Source of the DNA: a virus
Length of the DNA: 24,614 nucleotides
IMG/VR virus record: IMGVR_UViG_3300032053_000493
Span: 1-24,614 of that record
Direction: 5' to 3' (one strand)
Below are positions 5,947 through 11,474 of this stretch, in pieces. The position numbers and the translations under genes were made by a program. Position 1 is the first letter of the stretch. Each line of letters begins with the position of its first letter. The notes beneath the pieces are model-generated. The model was given only the letters and a program-made list of their open reading frames with translations, was not told the origin of the DNA and did no database searches.

Positions 5947-6299
5947 AATTAATAGTTTTAAATGTGTATAAAAATACAGAGCTTCACCCACTCTGCGTGT
6001 ATCACTACTAGTCATTGCAGCAGCTCTAAGGCTCCACATATGGTAGGTTCAGGACGATGTCCTATCATGACAAGGGGGTTTTGATTACTAACCACTACAG
6101 ATTATGTTCATCCCTGATTAGCCTAGATTCTTGTCTAGACACACGTTCATGATTGATCAGTATTCTGAGTTAAATTGGTTAGGGTAAGAACGTACCCCTT
6201 AACGTGTATTCTTTTTATAACAATAACAGTTTTATTAGCTAATGCCCTTACGTGTTATGATTAAGAATACATCACTAGCTTACGCTAGCCTCACCTATT
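5947..6299 (-). ncRNA. Structured non-coding spacer with hairpin chain
   Basis: No gene fits here. Hairpins include CTAGC-TTAC-GCTAG (6275-6288), TGTATTCTT paired with AAGAATACA (6205-6213 with 6263-6271), GGGTA/TACCC (6182-6197), CTAGA/TCTAG (6123-6138), AGGAC-GAT-GTCCT (6051-6063) and CAGAG/CTCTG (5977-5995). The last, on the minus strand, is followed by TATTTTTAT and could be a weak attenuator before the gene at 5946. Two related strings, CCCCTTAACGTGT and GCCCTTACGTGT, lie in the arms of the 9-bp stem region. Function unknown. Confidence 0.45.
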
Positions 6300-6386
6300 T
6301 TAGAACTTGATGTTTAGAAACATCTGTCCGTTTTCATTCGTAATATTCCAATTATTTACAGGGATTTTAAATTCCCCTTTTGACAT
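6300..6386 (-). CDS. Very small protein (28 residues)
   Basis: The frame begins at ATG 6386-6384 after an AT-rich leader and ends with TAA at 6302-6300. It reads MSKGEFKIPVNNWN, then ENGQMFLNIKF: a lysine/asparagine-rich beta-hairpin-like peptide with a composition like neighbouring genes and unlike the adjacent non-coding spacer. It starts 12 bp after the stop of the gene at 6399-6617. Function unknown; conservation in related phages would decide if it is real. Confidence 0.5.
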   Translation of the reverse strand: MSKGEFKIPVNNWNITNENGQMFLNIKF

Positions 6387-6398
6387 CTTAGCAATAAA

Positions 6399-6617
6399 TT
6401 AAAATTTATTTATTACTTCATACAGTTTACAAGCTTGGATGTAATCCTGAGCCCAAACTCTAATGTCTTTAATAATCCACATAGACAAGCCTGAGTTTAG
6501 GTTTATCTCATCTGGTGGTGGATGTAATTGATTATCTGCAGATGTATAACCAGCAGAGTCAAACACTGGACCTTCATCGTTCATTTGGTCTATAACCAAG
6601 TCTTTCATCTTTCCCAT
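6399..6617 (-). CDS. Small phage protein, unknown function
   Basis: The 72-residue protein starts at ATG 6617; an internal ATG four codons in (MKDLVIDQMNDEG) is an alternative. The first half is acidic and proline-rich and looks flexible (HPPPDEIN near residues 32-39). The second half is a helix with aromatic residues (WIIKDIRVWAQDYIQ). No domain is recognised. It follows a 220-nt hairpin-rich spacer and precedes the 28-residue gene by 12 bp. Confidence 0.65.
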   Translation of the reverse strand: MGKMKDLVIDQMNDEGPVFDSAGYTSADNQLHPPPDEINLNSGLSMWIIKDIRVWAQDYIQACKLYEVINKF

Positions 6618-6837
6618 ATAATAGGTTTTAAAATGTTATTAAAAATACACCCTAATTTATGCAGCTTACAGGTGCGTGGTTGTCCCTCATCTAGTTCTTC
6701 ACAGGTAGAGGTTAGCAATAGGTTGTATGTAAAGTTACCATCTTAGTATAACCTTGTTATACGAGCAAACCTATACAGTTGTTACACTGTTTCTTATCGT
6801 GTAAGGCACACTAGGCAGTAACTACTTGCCACGTATC
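6618..6837 (-). ncRNA. Structured non-coding spacer
   Basis: No gene is seen. A 7-bp stem (ATAGGTT 6718-6724 with AACCTAT 6768-6774) encloses a perfect 7-bp hairpin with a 3-nt loop (GTATAAC-CTT-GTTATAC, 6746-6762). Further hairpins are GTGT/ACAC (6799-6802 with 6808-6811) and GGCA/TGCC (6814-6817 with 6827-6830). On the transcribed minus strand this is the leader of the gene at 6399-6617. It has the same nested-stem style as the other spacers of this module. Confidence 0.4.
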
Positions 6838-7062
6838 TTAAGTACCGTCATAGCAATCAGCTTCATTTTCCATCTCTCTAATACACTCTTCATTAAAGTT
6901 TTGTGTTATACCATCATTAAACAGTACATTCACTCTAACATCTTGTAAGAGCAATTCATAATAGTTTAAAATGGTTGCTACAGATGCAAACGGTAACACT
7001 TTACCATCCATAAGATTAGTAAAACGTTTTATTGTGTCTCTTTGTGCTTGTTCTTTAGTCAT
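6838..7062 (-). CDS. Small phage protein, unknown function
   Basis: The 74-residue protein starts at ATG 7062 with an A-rich leader. An N-terminal helix (MTKEQAQRDTIKRFTNLMD) is followed by a second hydrophobic helix (VATILNYYELLLQDVRVNVLF) and an acidic end with one Cys (EADCYDG). There is no membrane span or named motif. It lies 22 bp downstream of a 6-bp GAGCCC/GGGCTC hairpin. Confidence 0.65.
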   Translation of the reverse strand: MTKEQAQRDTIKRFTNLMDGKVLPFASVATILNYYELLLQDVRVNVLFNDGITQNFNEECIREMENEADCYDGT

Positions 7063-7084
7063 GTTTTTAAAGTTTAATGTAAAT

Positions 7085-7116
7085 GAGCCCCTACACTTAT
7101 AAAAGTTTCAGGGCTC
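7085..7116 (-). repeat. GAGCCC/GGGCTC hairpin between two genes
   Basis: GAGCCC (7085-7090) pairs with GGGCTC (7111-7116). The 20-nt loop contains a further ACTT/AAGT pairing. On the minus strand no T-run follows, so it is not a standard terminator. It lies after the lipoprotein stop (7136) and before the start at 7062. The GAGCCC arms recur at 7331-7407 and 9703-9724. Confidence 0.5.
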
Positions 7117-7135
7117 CATCATACACCTTATAAGT

Positions 7136-7297
7136 TTATGGTGAGTTAATTTTTCTCACCATCTTTTTCCAGGTTTGTTTAGGATGTCCATGTCCACAGC
7201 CATATTTATTACCTGAACAGCTAGACATTAAGAATAAAACCATACTACCCAGTGTAATGATGATCAATCCTGCTTTAATAATTGTATACTTGTTCAT
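7136..7297 (-). CDS. Tiny lipoprotein with Cys/His-rich mature part (53 residues)
   Basis: The ATG at 7297-7295 follows an AT-rich leader. A lysine-containing start (MNKYTIIK) precedes a hydrophobic stretch and the lipobox M-S-S-C27, so lipidation at Cys27 is likely. The mature part is only 27 residues: SGNKYGCGHGHPKQTWKK (landmark), with C34, H36 and H38, then a basic end. The C-x-H-x-H cluster could bind a metal ion. I recall similar CGHGHP...TWKKMV tails in small Bacteroidota proteins, but the function is unknown. It sits between the barrel-like gene and small cytosolic genes. Confidence 0.7.
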   Translation of the reverse strand: MNKYTIIKAGLIIITLGSMVLFLMSSCSGNKYGCGHGHPKQTWKKMVRKINSP

Positions 7298-7330
7298 ATT
7301 AATAATTTTAAATGTACGATGTTGTTTTAT

Positions 7331-7407
7331 AGTGAGCCCACCAGTGAGCTCTAAACAATACCATTATACTATAGTTGTAATGTTTAGAGCCCATCAGTGG
7401 GCTCACT
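7331..7407. repeat. Long inverted repeat with 27-bp arms
   Basis: Arms at 7331-7357 and 7381-7407 pair over 11 bp (AGTGAGCCCAC/GTGGGCTCACT) and again over 10 bp (GCTCTAAACA/TGTTTAGAGC), with a small internal mismatch and a 23-nt loop. Each arm can also fold on itself through GAGCCC...GGGCTC-type pairing, so two alternative folds exist. It begins 3 bp after the stop of the barrel-like gene on the transcribed strand. No T-run follows, so mRNA 3'-end protection or processing is more likely than simple termination. Confidence 0.75.
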
Positions 7408-7410
7408 AGA

Positions 7411-7872
7411 TTATAACGTGTAACTAAATACTAATGCCATTGTAGACAACGGTGCCTTTGTACCAGATAGATAATATCTAGCATCTACACTGATGTGTCC
7501 TTTCTGATATCCTAAATATGGGCTATATCCAAACTGTGTGTCACCATATGATTTCTTGGTTGGGATGGTGATACCAGCTCCAGCACCAAAATACCATTGG
7601 TCAGTAACACTATACTTCAAACCAGCTAATACTGGTATCTGACATGTAACAGCATCAGATGTTATTCTGATGTAGCCTGTATTACCTGTAACAGACATCT
7701 TCTTGGATATCTTCTTAGACGCTTCTAGCATTGTGCTACCAGCACTAATGGTTGTGGTGGTGACATTAGCTGGTAAGCTAGTTACAATCCCCATCTTGTA
7801 GGAAAACTTTGATTTCTGAGCATAAGCTATGCTTGTTAAAGCTAATGCTGTAATGATGATGATCTTTTTCAT
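7411..7872 (-). CDS. Secreted outer-membrane beta-barrel-like protein
   Basis: This 153-residue protein opens with a clear Sec signal peptide (MKKIIIITALALTSIAYA, cleavage expected between A18 and Q19). The mature part alternates polar and hydrophobic residues in strands separated by glycine-rich turns (WYFGAGAGITIP; FGYSPYLGYQ; ISVDARYYLSG). It ends LVFSYTL, with aromatic residues in the terminal strand as in outer-membrane proteins. The size fits a small 8-strand barrel. Phage-encoded outer-membrane proteins in other systems can mask receptors or change envelope permeability; here that is inference. It leads an envelope-type gene group with 7136-7297, 7881-8213 and 8298-8519. Confidence 0.75.
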   Translation of the reverse strand: MKKIIIITALALTSIAYAQKSKFSYKMGIVTSLPANVTTTTISAGSTMLEASKKISKKMSVTGNTGYIRITSDAVTCQIPVLAGLKYSVTDQWYFGAGAGITIPTKKSYGDTQFGYSPYLGYQKGHISVDARYYLSGTKAPLSTMALVFSYTL

Positions 7873-7880
7873 GTTTATTT

Positions 7881-8213
7881 TTATTGGTTATCTAAATTAA
7901 TTAAACTATCTAATGCTCCTTGTAATTTAACAGTGCCTACTAATCTACTGTAATCATAGACAACAATAGAGTCATCTACTATGATAAATTGGTATGCTAT
8001 GTTAGACATTGAGATGTTAGACATAATAGAGTCAGCTACTTTTTCTTCTACAGAATCTTTAGTAGCAATAGCTACCTTTATAGAGTCCTTTACAAACTGT
8101 TCTCTTTGTTTAGCAGCTCTATGCTTAGTGGCAGCATATACCATACTTACTGCTACGCCTATTAACAGCACTGTTGTCATTAGTACATTAAAGGTTGTTT
8201 CTTTAATTTTCAT
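7881..8213 (-). CDS. Single-span membrane protein with extracytoplasmic domain
   Basis: The 110-residue protein has an N-terminal hydrophobic span (about residues 9-27, VLMTTVLLIGVAVSMVYA) after a short basic start. A charged helix follows (residues 29-65, KHRAAKQREQFVKDSIK) that could be a coiled coil, then a small beta-rich end (YQFIIVDDSIVVYDY). This N-in topology with a helical periplasmic region recalls inner-membrane spanins, but the evidence is only architectural. The stop lies 8 bp before the signal-peptide gene start (7872), consistent with co-expression. Confidence 0.65.
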   Translation of the reverse strand: MKIKETTFNVLMTTVLLIGVAVSMVYAATKHRAAKQREQFVKDSIKVAIATKDSVEEKVADSIMSNISMSNIAYQFIIVDDSIVVYDYSRLVGTVKLQGALDSLINLDNQ

Positions 8214-8297
8214 TTTAAATGTCTTTTAGATTGATGATGTAATAAAAAGTGTTTTTGCCTTTCAGCTCTGAGGTTGACACTAAACCTTCCTACTATC

Positions 8298-8519
8298 TTA
8301 TAGAAACTCTTGAAAATATTCTTGGTTATGCATATAGTATTCTCTTGTAGGAAATAATGCTAACCACCAGCCAAAGAACATAGTGTATCCCATAAACCAC
8401 GTGTGGTCAGCTAATATGTCACGGTAGCTGTCACTCCATAGCATACCTATAGAAGATAAGATTAGAAACATACCCATAAACGTTGCTGTGTATATCAGCA
8501 TTAGAATTAAACTTTTCAT
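8298..8519 (-). CDS. Small two-span membrane protein (holin-like size)
   Basis: The 73-residue protein has two hydrophobic spans, about residues 4-27 (ILMLIYTATFMGMFLILSSI) and about residues 41-58 (WFMGYTMFFGWWLALF), joined by a short acidic loop (SDSYRDILADH). It ends with a polar tail (TREYYMHNQEYFQEF). Size and hairpin topology are compatible with a class II holin, but many phage membrane proteins look similar and no endolysin gene is visible beside it. It starts 3 bp after the stop of the gene at 8523-8660. Confidence 0.65.
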   Translation of the reverse strand: MKSLILMLIYTATFMGMFLILSSIGMLWSDSYRDILADHTWFMGYTMFFGWWLALFPTREYYMHNQEYFQEFL

Positions 8520-8522
8520 TTG

Positions 8523-8660
8523 TTAATAGCCCAATAGTTCTAACTGATGGGCCTCAGCTTTAATGGTTATAAAATTGTTAGTCACACTAAACTCATATAT
8601 AAAGTGTGCAATGTCTTTAAAGAGATAGAACTCTTTAATTGTAAGTGTTACCTGTTTCAT
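8523..8660 (-). CDS. Small phage protein (45 residues)
   Basis: I found this frame by eye: ATG 8660-8658, TAA 8525-8523. It reads MKQVTLTIKEFYLF, then a helix, and ends with TIKAEAHQLELLGY, the compact beta-alpha-beta look of small Bacteroidota phage proteins that I have seen ending in A-x-x-LE-LGY. The downstream gene starts 3 bp later, supporting co-translation. Function unknown. It directly follows the large hairpin-rich spacer. Confidence 0.65.
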   Translation of the reverse strand: MKQVTLTIKEFYLFKDIAHFIYEFSVTNNFITIKAEAHQLELLGY

Positions 8661-9169
8661 GTTAATGAATTTTTATAGGTGATGAATATGAATACAGAAA
8701 AGTAAAGCAGTTTACTAGTAGTCTTGCTTAGGACTGGCACAGTTTAGTACCATAAGAAGGTTGGGACTTACATCTCTAAAGTCAGTAAAGAGAAGGCCAC
8801 GTGTTGAGTTGTTTGTTACATAAAGGTTAGCCACTTAACGTATGGCTTGGGTCATCTAGTGTGTCCCTTACGGCTTTGTTTGTTTATCTTAAGCTAATAG
8901 CATTGTTGTTCTCCTTATGCTTAAAGTCTACTCTCTCTATGAAATTTGAGATTTGGAAGAGGAAGGACATACCTGTTGGGTATGATTAGGCTGTCTACTA
9001 TATAGCTCAATATATACAGTAAGTGGACTACACCACTATATGACTAACCTTTTATCTCCTTCTGCACGAGCAGAATTGGTATGTGCACTACCAATAATTT
9101 ATATAACAAACAGGTGCTCTAGATGTCTTAGTAGGGCCTCAGTCCCATACCTGTTTATTACAATCTTCT
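8661..9169 (-). ncRNA. 509-nt non-coding hairpin array
   Basis: No gene is supported. Perfect inverted repeats run almost end to end: AAACAGGT/ACCTGTTT (9108-9115 with 9149-9156, enclosing a GGG/CCC hairpin), ATTGGTA/TACCAAT (9075-9095), TTCTGC-ACGA-GCAGAA (9060-9075), AGTGG/CCACT (9022-9037), CATACC/GGTATG (8968-8984), AGCCA/TGGCT (8829-8847), GACTT/AAGTC (8765-8783) and AGTAAA-GCAG-TTTACT (8701-8716). No tRNA T-loop or anticodon arm is recognisable. On the minus strand it would be the 3' region of 9170-9532 and the leader of 8523-8660, or a separate RNA. Confidence 0.5.
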
Positions 9170-9532
9170 TTAATCTCCAAGATATTTCATTTCTTGCTCT
9201 TGGTCTGCTAATGTAGCTAAATCAGCACCCCATTGTTCTAATGCTGGTATTGTAGGATATTTATGAAAGTCCCAATGTTCTGACCCATCATATTCGTGTC
9301 TATCAAACCATACACCATTTTCACACCATATAGTACCATATAAATGTTGTGTACCATAACCTGAATCATAGTCAAAATCTAGGTTTTTAATAAAAATATC
9401 ATACTCTTCTGGTGTATACCCTGGTTTAAGATTAAACATAGTGCCACTATTCCAATCATAAGAGAGAGTAATTGTAGAACATAAAAGTTTATTGCTTTTT
9501 GTAGCATTTAAGAATTCTAATTTTGCATTCAT
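9170..9532 (-). CDS. Conserved-type acidic phage protein, unknown function
   Basis: The 120-residue protein is acidic and rich in Tyr, Trp and Asp. Its landmark DFDYDSGYGTQHLYGTIWC is followed by a WFDRHEYDGSEHW segment (residues about 50-85), which I associate with a recurrent small protein family in Bacteroidota phages. No signal peptide is present. A role cannot be given. It starts at ATG 9532 after a spacer with a 9-bp closing stem, and ends at the edge of the hairpin array at 8661-9169. Confidence 0.7.
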   Translation of the reverse strand: MNAKLEFLNATKSNKLLCSTITLSYDWNSGTMFNLKPGYTPEEYDIFIKNLDFDYDSGYGTQHLYGTIWCENGVWFDRHEYDGSEHWDFHKYPTIPALEQWGADLATLADQEQEMKYLGD

Positions 9533-9696
9533 AATATAATTGTTTAATGTGTGAAATAAATAATTGTACCCTCTGCACTCAGTTGTAATAGCATATTTAG
9601 CACTTGGCCATTTATGCTATCCAGAAAACATACTACACGTAGCATTGGTTAACTGTTACAACTGCTCACCCTTGGGAAGATAGATTGTGGTGCATT
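9533..9696 (-). ncRNA. Structured leader with 9-bp closing stem
   Basis: There is no gene in this spacer. CAGTTGTAA (9580-9588) pairs perfectly with TTACAACTG (9656-9664), and inside it ATGCTA (9614-9619) pairs with TAGCAT (9640-9645). It lies between the terminator of the gene at 9728-10003 and the start at 9532, so it would be the leader of the latter or a free RNA. Confidence 0.45.
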
Positions 9697-9724
9697 AAAC
9701 AAAAGAGCCCTGTTACAGGCTCTT
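9697..9724 (-). terminator. Rho-independent terminator after the 91-residue gene
   Basis: AAGAGCC (9703-9709) pairs with GGCTCTT (9718-9724), giving a 7-bp stem. On the minus strand it is followed by TTTTGTTT. It begins 3 bp after the stop at 9728. Confidence 0.8.
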
Positions 9725-9727
9725 ATA

Positions 9728-10003
9728 TCAGTGCATTATATGATAGGCATCTTCTAATCTTTTATAAAGAGGTCCTAACAATACACCTTCTTCATTATAG
9801 ACTAAGAGGCTAAGAACATCAGCATCTAGTTTAGTACCACCTAACATCTCCATGTTAATATGGTCTATCTTATGACTACCTACATAGAAGCTAATACTCC
9901 AAGAATATCCATTATCTCTTTCTATCACTTTTAATTCTGGATCTTCTGTTGTGGTTAATGTAGGAGCCCACCATCCTGTGTGTATAAAGTCTTTGTGTGA
10001 CAT
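9728..10003 (-). CDS. Small phage protein, unknown function
   Basis: The 91-residue protein begins MSHKDFIHTGWWAPTL and has alternating strands (YSWSISFYVGSHKIDHINMEM as a landmark near residues 33-53) with a short C-terminal helix (LYKRLEDAYHIM). It is soluble, with no motif I can name. It lies between two intrinsic terminators (10048-10087 upstream, 9697-9724 downstream), so it forms a single-gene transcript or depends on readthrough. Confidence 0.65.
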   Translation of the reverse strand: MSHKDFIHTGWWAPTLTTTEDPELKVIERDNGYSWSISFYVGSHKIDHINMEMLGGTKLDADVLSLLVYNEEGVLLGPLYKRLEDAYHIMH

Positions 10004-10047
10004 AAGTAAACATTATCTTTTATAGAGGACAAACTCTTCTGTGTGTG

Positions 10048-10087
10048 AAAAAAAGGGTTGGCCTCTCTATTACTAGATTAGCCAACC
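10048..10087 (-). terminator. Strong rho-independent terminator after the 101-residue gene
   Basis: GGTTGGC (10056-10062) pairs perfectly with GCCAACC (10081-10087) around an 18-nt loop. On the minus strand the stem is followed by seven T residues (10048-10054). It begins 8 bp after the stop at 10096. Confidence 0.9.
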
Positions 10088-10095
10088 TTAAATAC

Positions 10096-10401
10096 TTAAC
10101 TCCAACTACTACTAGTGTAATACTTCTGTAAGTAAGATATAACACTATCAATCATTGGATACTCTTCCTTCCAAAGTTCTGAATTCTTGTAATACTCTCT
10201 AACAGAGTTCTCCCCATCTTCCAACTGTAAACCACAAGCTAACTGAAATCCTATAGTGTCGTACCAGTTAAACACTTCTCCACCCCACCATTTAGAATGA
10301 TGAGTGCAGTTGAATACATCCTGACATATAAGTTCATCAACTTGAACTAATGCCACTGTTTCTTTTGTTTGCTTATTAAGCAATTGAAAATTTACTGCCA
10401 T
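10096..10401 (-). CDS. Phage protein of unknown function
   Basis: The 101-residue protein starts MAVNFQLLNKQTKETVALVQVDELIC. A tryptophan- and His/Cys-containing middle (CTHHSKWWGGEVFNWYD, residues about 32-48) and a C-terminal helix before a serine-rich end follow. C32, H34 and H35 might form part of a metal site, but no full motif is present. It is the first gene downstream of the large hairpin spacer at 10402-11033 and is followed by a strong terminator. Confidence 0.65.
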   Translation of the reverse strand: MAVNFQLLNKQTKETVALVQVDELICQDVFNCTHHSKWWGGEVFNWYDTIGFQLACGLQLEDGENSVREYYKNSELWKEEYPMIDSVISYLQKYYTSSSWS

Positions 10402-11033
10402 AACATTGTTGTCTATTATAAGGAAGACATGTCCTTTTAAAGTTTAGGACTCAGGGATGCAGACCACATCCCTGATAGTAATAGTTTTTAGTTAAAATAA
10501 CTGAACTAGAATAACAACGCCTAATTGTTAACAGTGTCTCCACACCATATAGCCCAGCATGTTAGATAGGTTTACCACAAACCTAAGAGAGGTATAGACA
10601 TGTGGTTTATATGTCTATATACAACATTTGCATGCTGTAATACATTGTATGTTACCATACTTTAAAGTCTCTTACTAGAACTGTATCATCTTTCTAATAA
10701 GTAGACTGCTTGGTTTTATAGTCTGCACTAACTTGTCATTAAACACCCTATCAAAGTGTTCTATATACTGTAAGGAAGATTGATAGTCTCCTTTACAGAA
10801 CAACATAGTAGCCCCACAAGCTTGTAAGAGTTTATACATCTCTCAAGAATTATAGCTATCTGATCCGAGCCCAAAATGTATAACAGGCTGATTTCTAACA
10901 GTTTAGAAAAGGAAAGATGTGTGTCTGCCACTGTTAAGCATACACACATCTGTGCTGGAAGTAATGGCTGAAGCGTAACCTGCAGTAGATCTGTTGTAGA
11001 TAAGCTGCAGGTACGCACTTGTGGCCCCCTGAA
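10402..11033 (-). ncRNA. 632-nt hairpin array / candidate large structured RNA
   Basis: The spacer is nearly tiled by inverted repeats: a 12-bp bulged stem (10973-11016), AGATGTGTGT/ACACACATCT (10915-10951), TTTCTAA/TTAGAAA (10892-10909), ACAAGCTTGT (10816-10825), CTGTA-AGGA/TCCT-T-TACAG (10768-10798), AACAC/GTGTT (10742-10760), AGACT/AGTCT (10703-10724), CTTACTAGAA/TTCTAATAAG (10671-10701), GTATG/CATAC (10647-10660), ATAGACAT/ATGTCTAT (10594-10618), TAGGTTT/AAACCTA (10567-10585), GTGT/ACAC (10534-10545), TAACAA/TTGTTA (10512-10530), CAGGGATG/CATCCCTG (10452-10474) and GTCCT/AGGAC (10431-10450). No tRNA or known RNA family is recognised. The one open frame inside (10761-11018) is crossed by these repeats and looks spurious. 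Confidence 0.55.
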
Positions 11034-11303
11034 TTAATCAGGGGTGCACCACATTAGGTCCATTGGTTTGTCTTCCTGGTCTAATACCGCTACCTTGGTA
11101 AGAGATACAGGTAATGACTCACCACGTACACACCCTAATGCGTTAGCATTTTCTAGAGCAAAGAATCCGAATTTCACGTTTTCTACTTGTACGCTTAATT
11201 GTACATCTTGACCCTTAATCTTTACAGTTTTCTTGGTCAAGTTCTTGTCGCTTACTACGACACCATTGCCACTCTCGGTGACTTTTACAAAAAATGCTGG
11301 CAT
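11034..11303 (-). CDS. Small, probably highly expressed phage protein
   Basis: I choose ATG 11303-11301 (MPAFFVKVTESGNGVVV), giving 89 residues. The longer frame from 11381 would read through a hairpin-forming leader. The protein is beta-rich (TVKIKGQDVQLSVQVENVKFGFF landmark near residues 28-50) and acidic at the end (LDQEDKPMDLMW). It uses more C-ending codons (ACC, AAC, GTC, AGC, GAC, TTC) than other leftward genes, resembling the capsid gene. That suggests high expression. It is the first gene of the leftward module next to the divergent control region. Function unknown; an abundant nucleic-acid-binding or structural role is possible. Confidence 0.75.
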   Translation of the reverse strand: MPAFFVKVTESGNGVVVSDKNLTKKTVKIKGQDVQLSVQVENVKFGFFALENANALGCVRGESLPVSLTKVAVLDQEDKPMDLMWCTPD

Positions 11304-11474
11304 GTTTAAAGTTTTAGGTTTTGCCAATACGGGGGTAATCCCGGCTACTTTTAAGTGGGGGAGCAGATGGGTAGTAGGCAACCACCCTGTGTAACACGTT
11401 ACATTTTTTTAGGGTAGAAAAATTTTTTTATAAAACCAGAGAATTTTAGTATATTATATTATAAACTAGTAAAC
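11304..11474. promoter_or_regulatory. Divergent control region between the two modules
   Basis: Leftward transcription starts toward 11303 and rightward toward 11475. The leftward leader can form GGGTGGT/ACTACCC on the minus strand (7 bp with one G-U) and a CGGG/CCCG hairpin. A dyad TGTAAC-AC-GTTACA lies at 11390-11403. The rightward side is very AT-rich with AGTATATTATATTATA just before the ATG. No clear TAnnTTTG box is present, so a phage-encoded polymerase or another promoter type may be used. Confidence 0.5.
11390..11403. promoter_or_regulatory. Dyad operator candidate TGTAACACGTTACA
   Basis: A perfect 6-bp inverted repeat with a 2-bp centre lies in the divergent control region, about 70 bp from the rightward start and 87 bp from the leftward start. 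It could be a repressor site or an RNA hairpin in the leftward leader. Confidence 0.4.

Noticed and set aside
5947-6039. N-terminal extension of the 163-residue gene
   Set aside because: The extra 31 codons lie over inverted repeats and have no leader, whereas the ATG at 5946 has an AT-rich leader and a protein-like start.
10761-11018. 85-codon minus-strand frame in the large spacer
   Set aside because: It is rich in Leu/Cys/Ser with a composition unlike the phage genes here, and it is crossed by several perfect inverted repeats (for example 10915-10951 and 10973-11016) that better explain the sequence.
8661-11033. tRNA genes in the spacers
   Set aside because: I looked for T-loop (GTTCGA-type) and cloverleaf arms on both strands; the hairpins do not form acceptor, D, anticodon and T arms of normal size.
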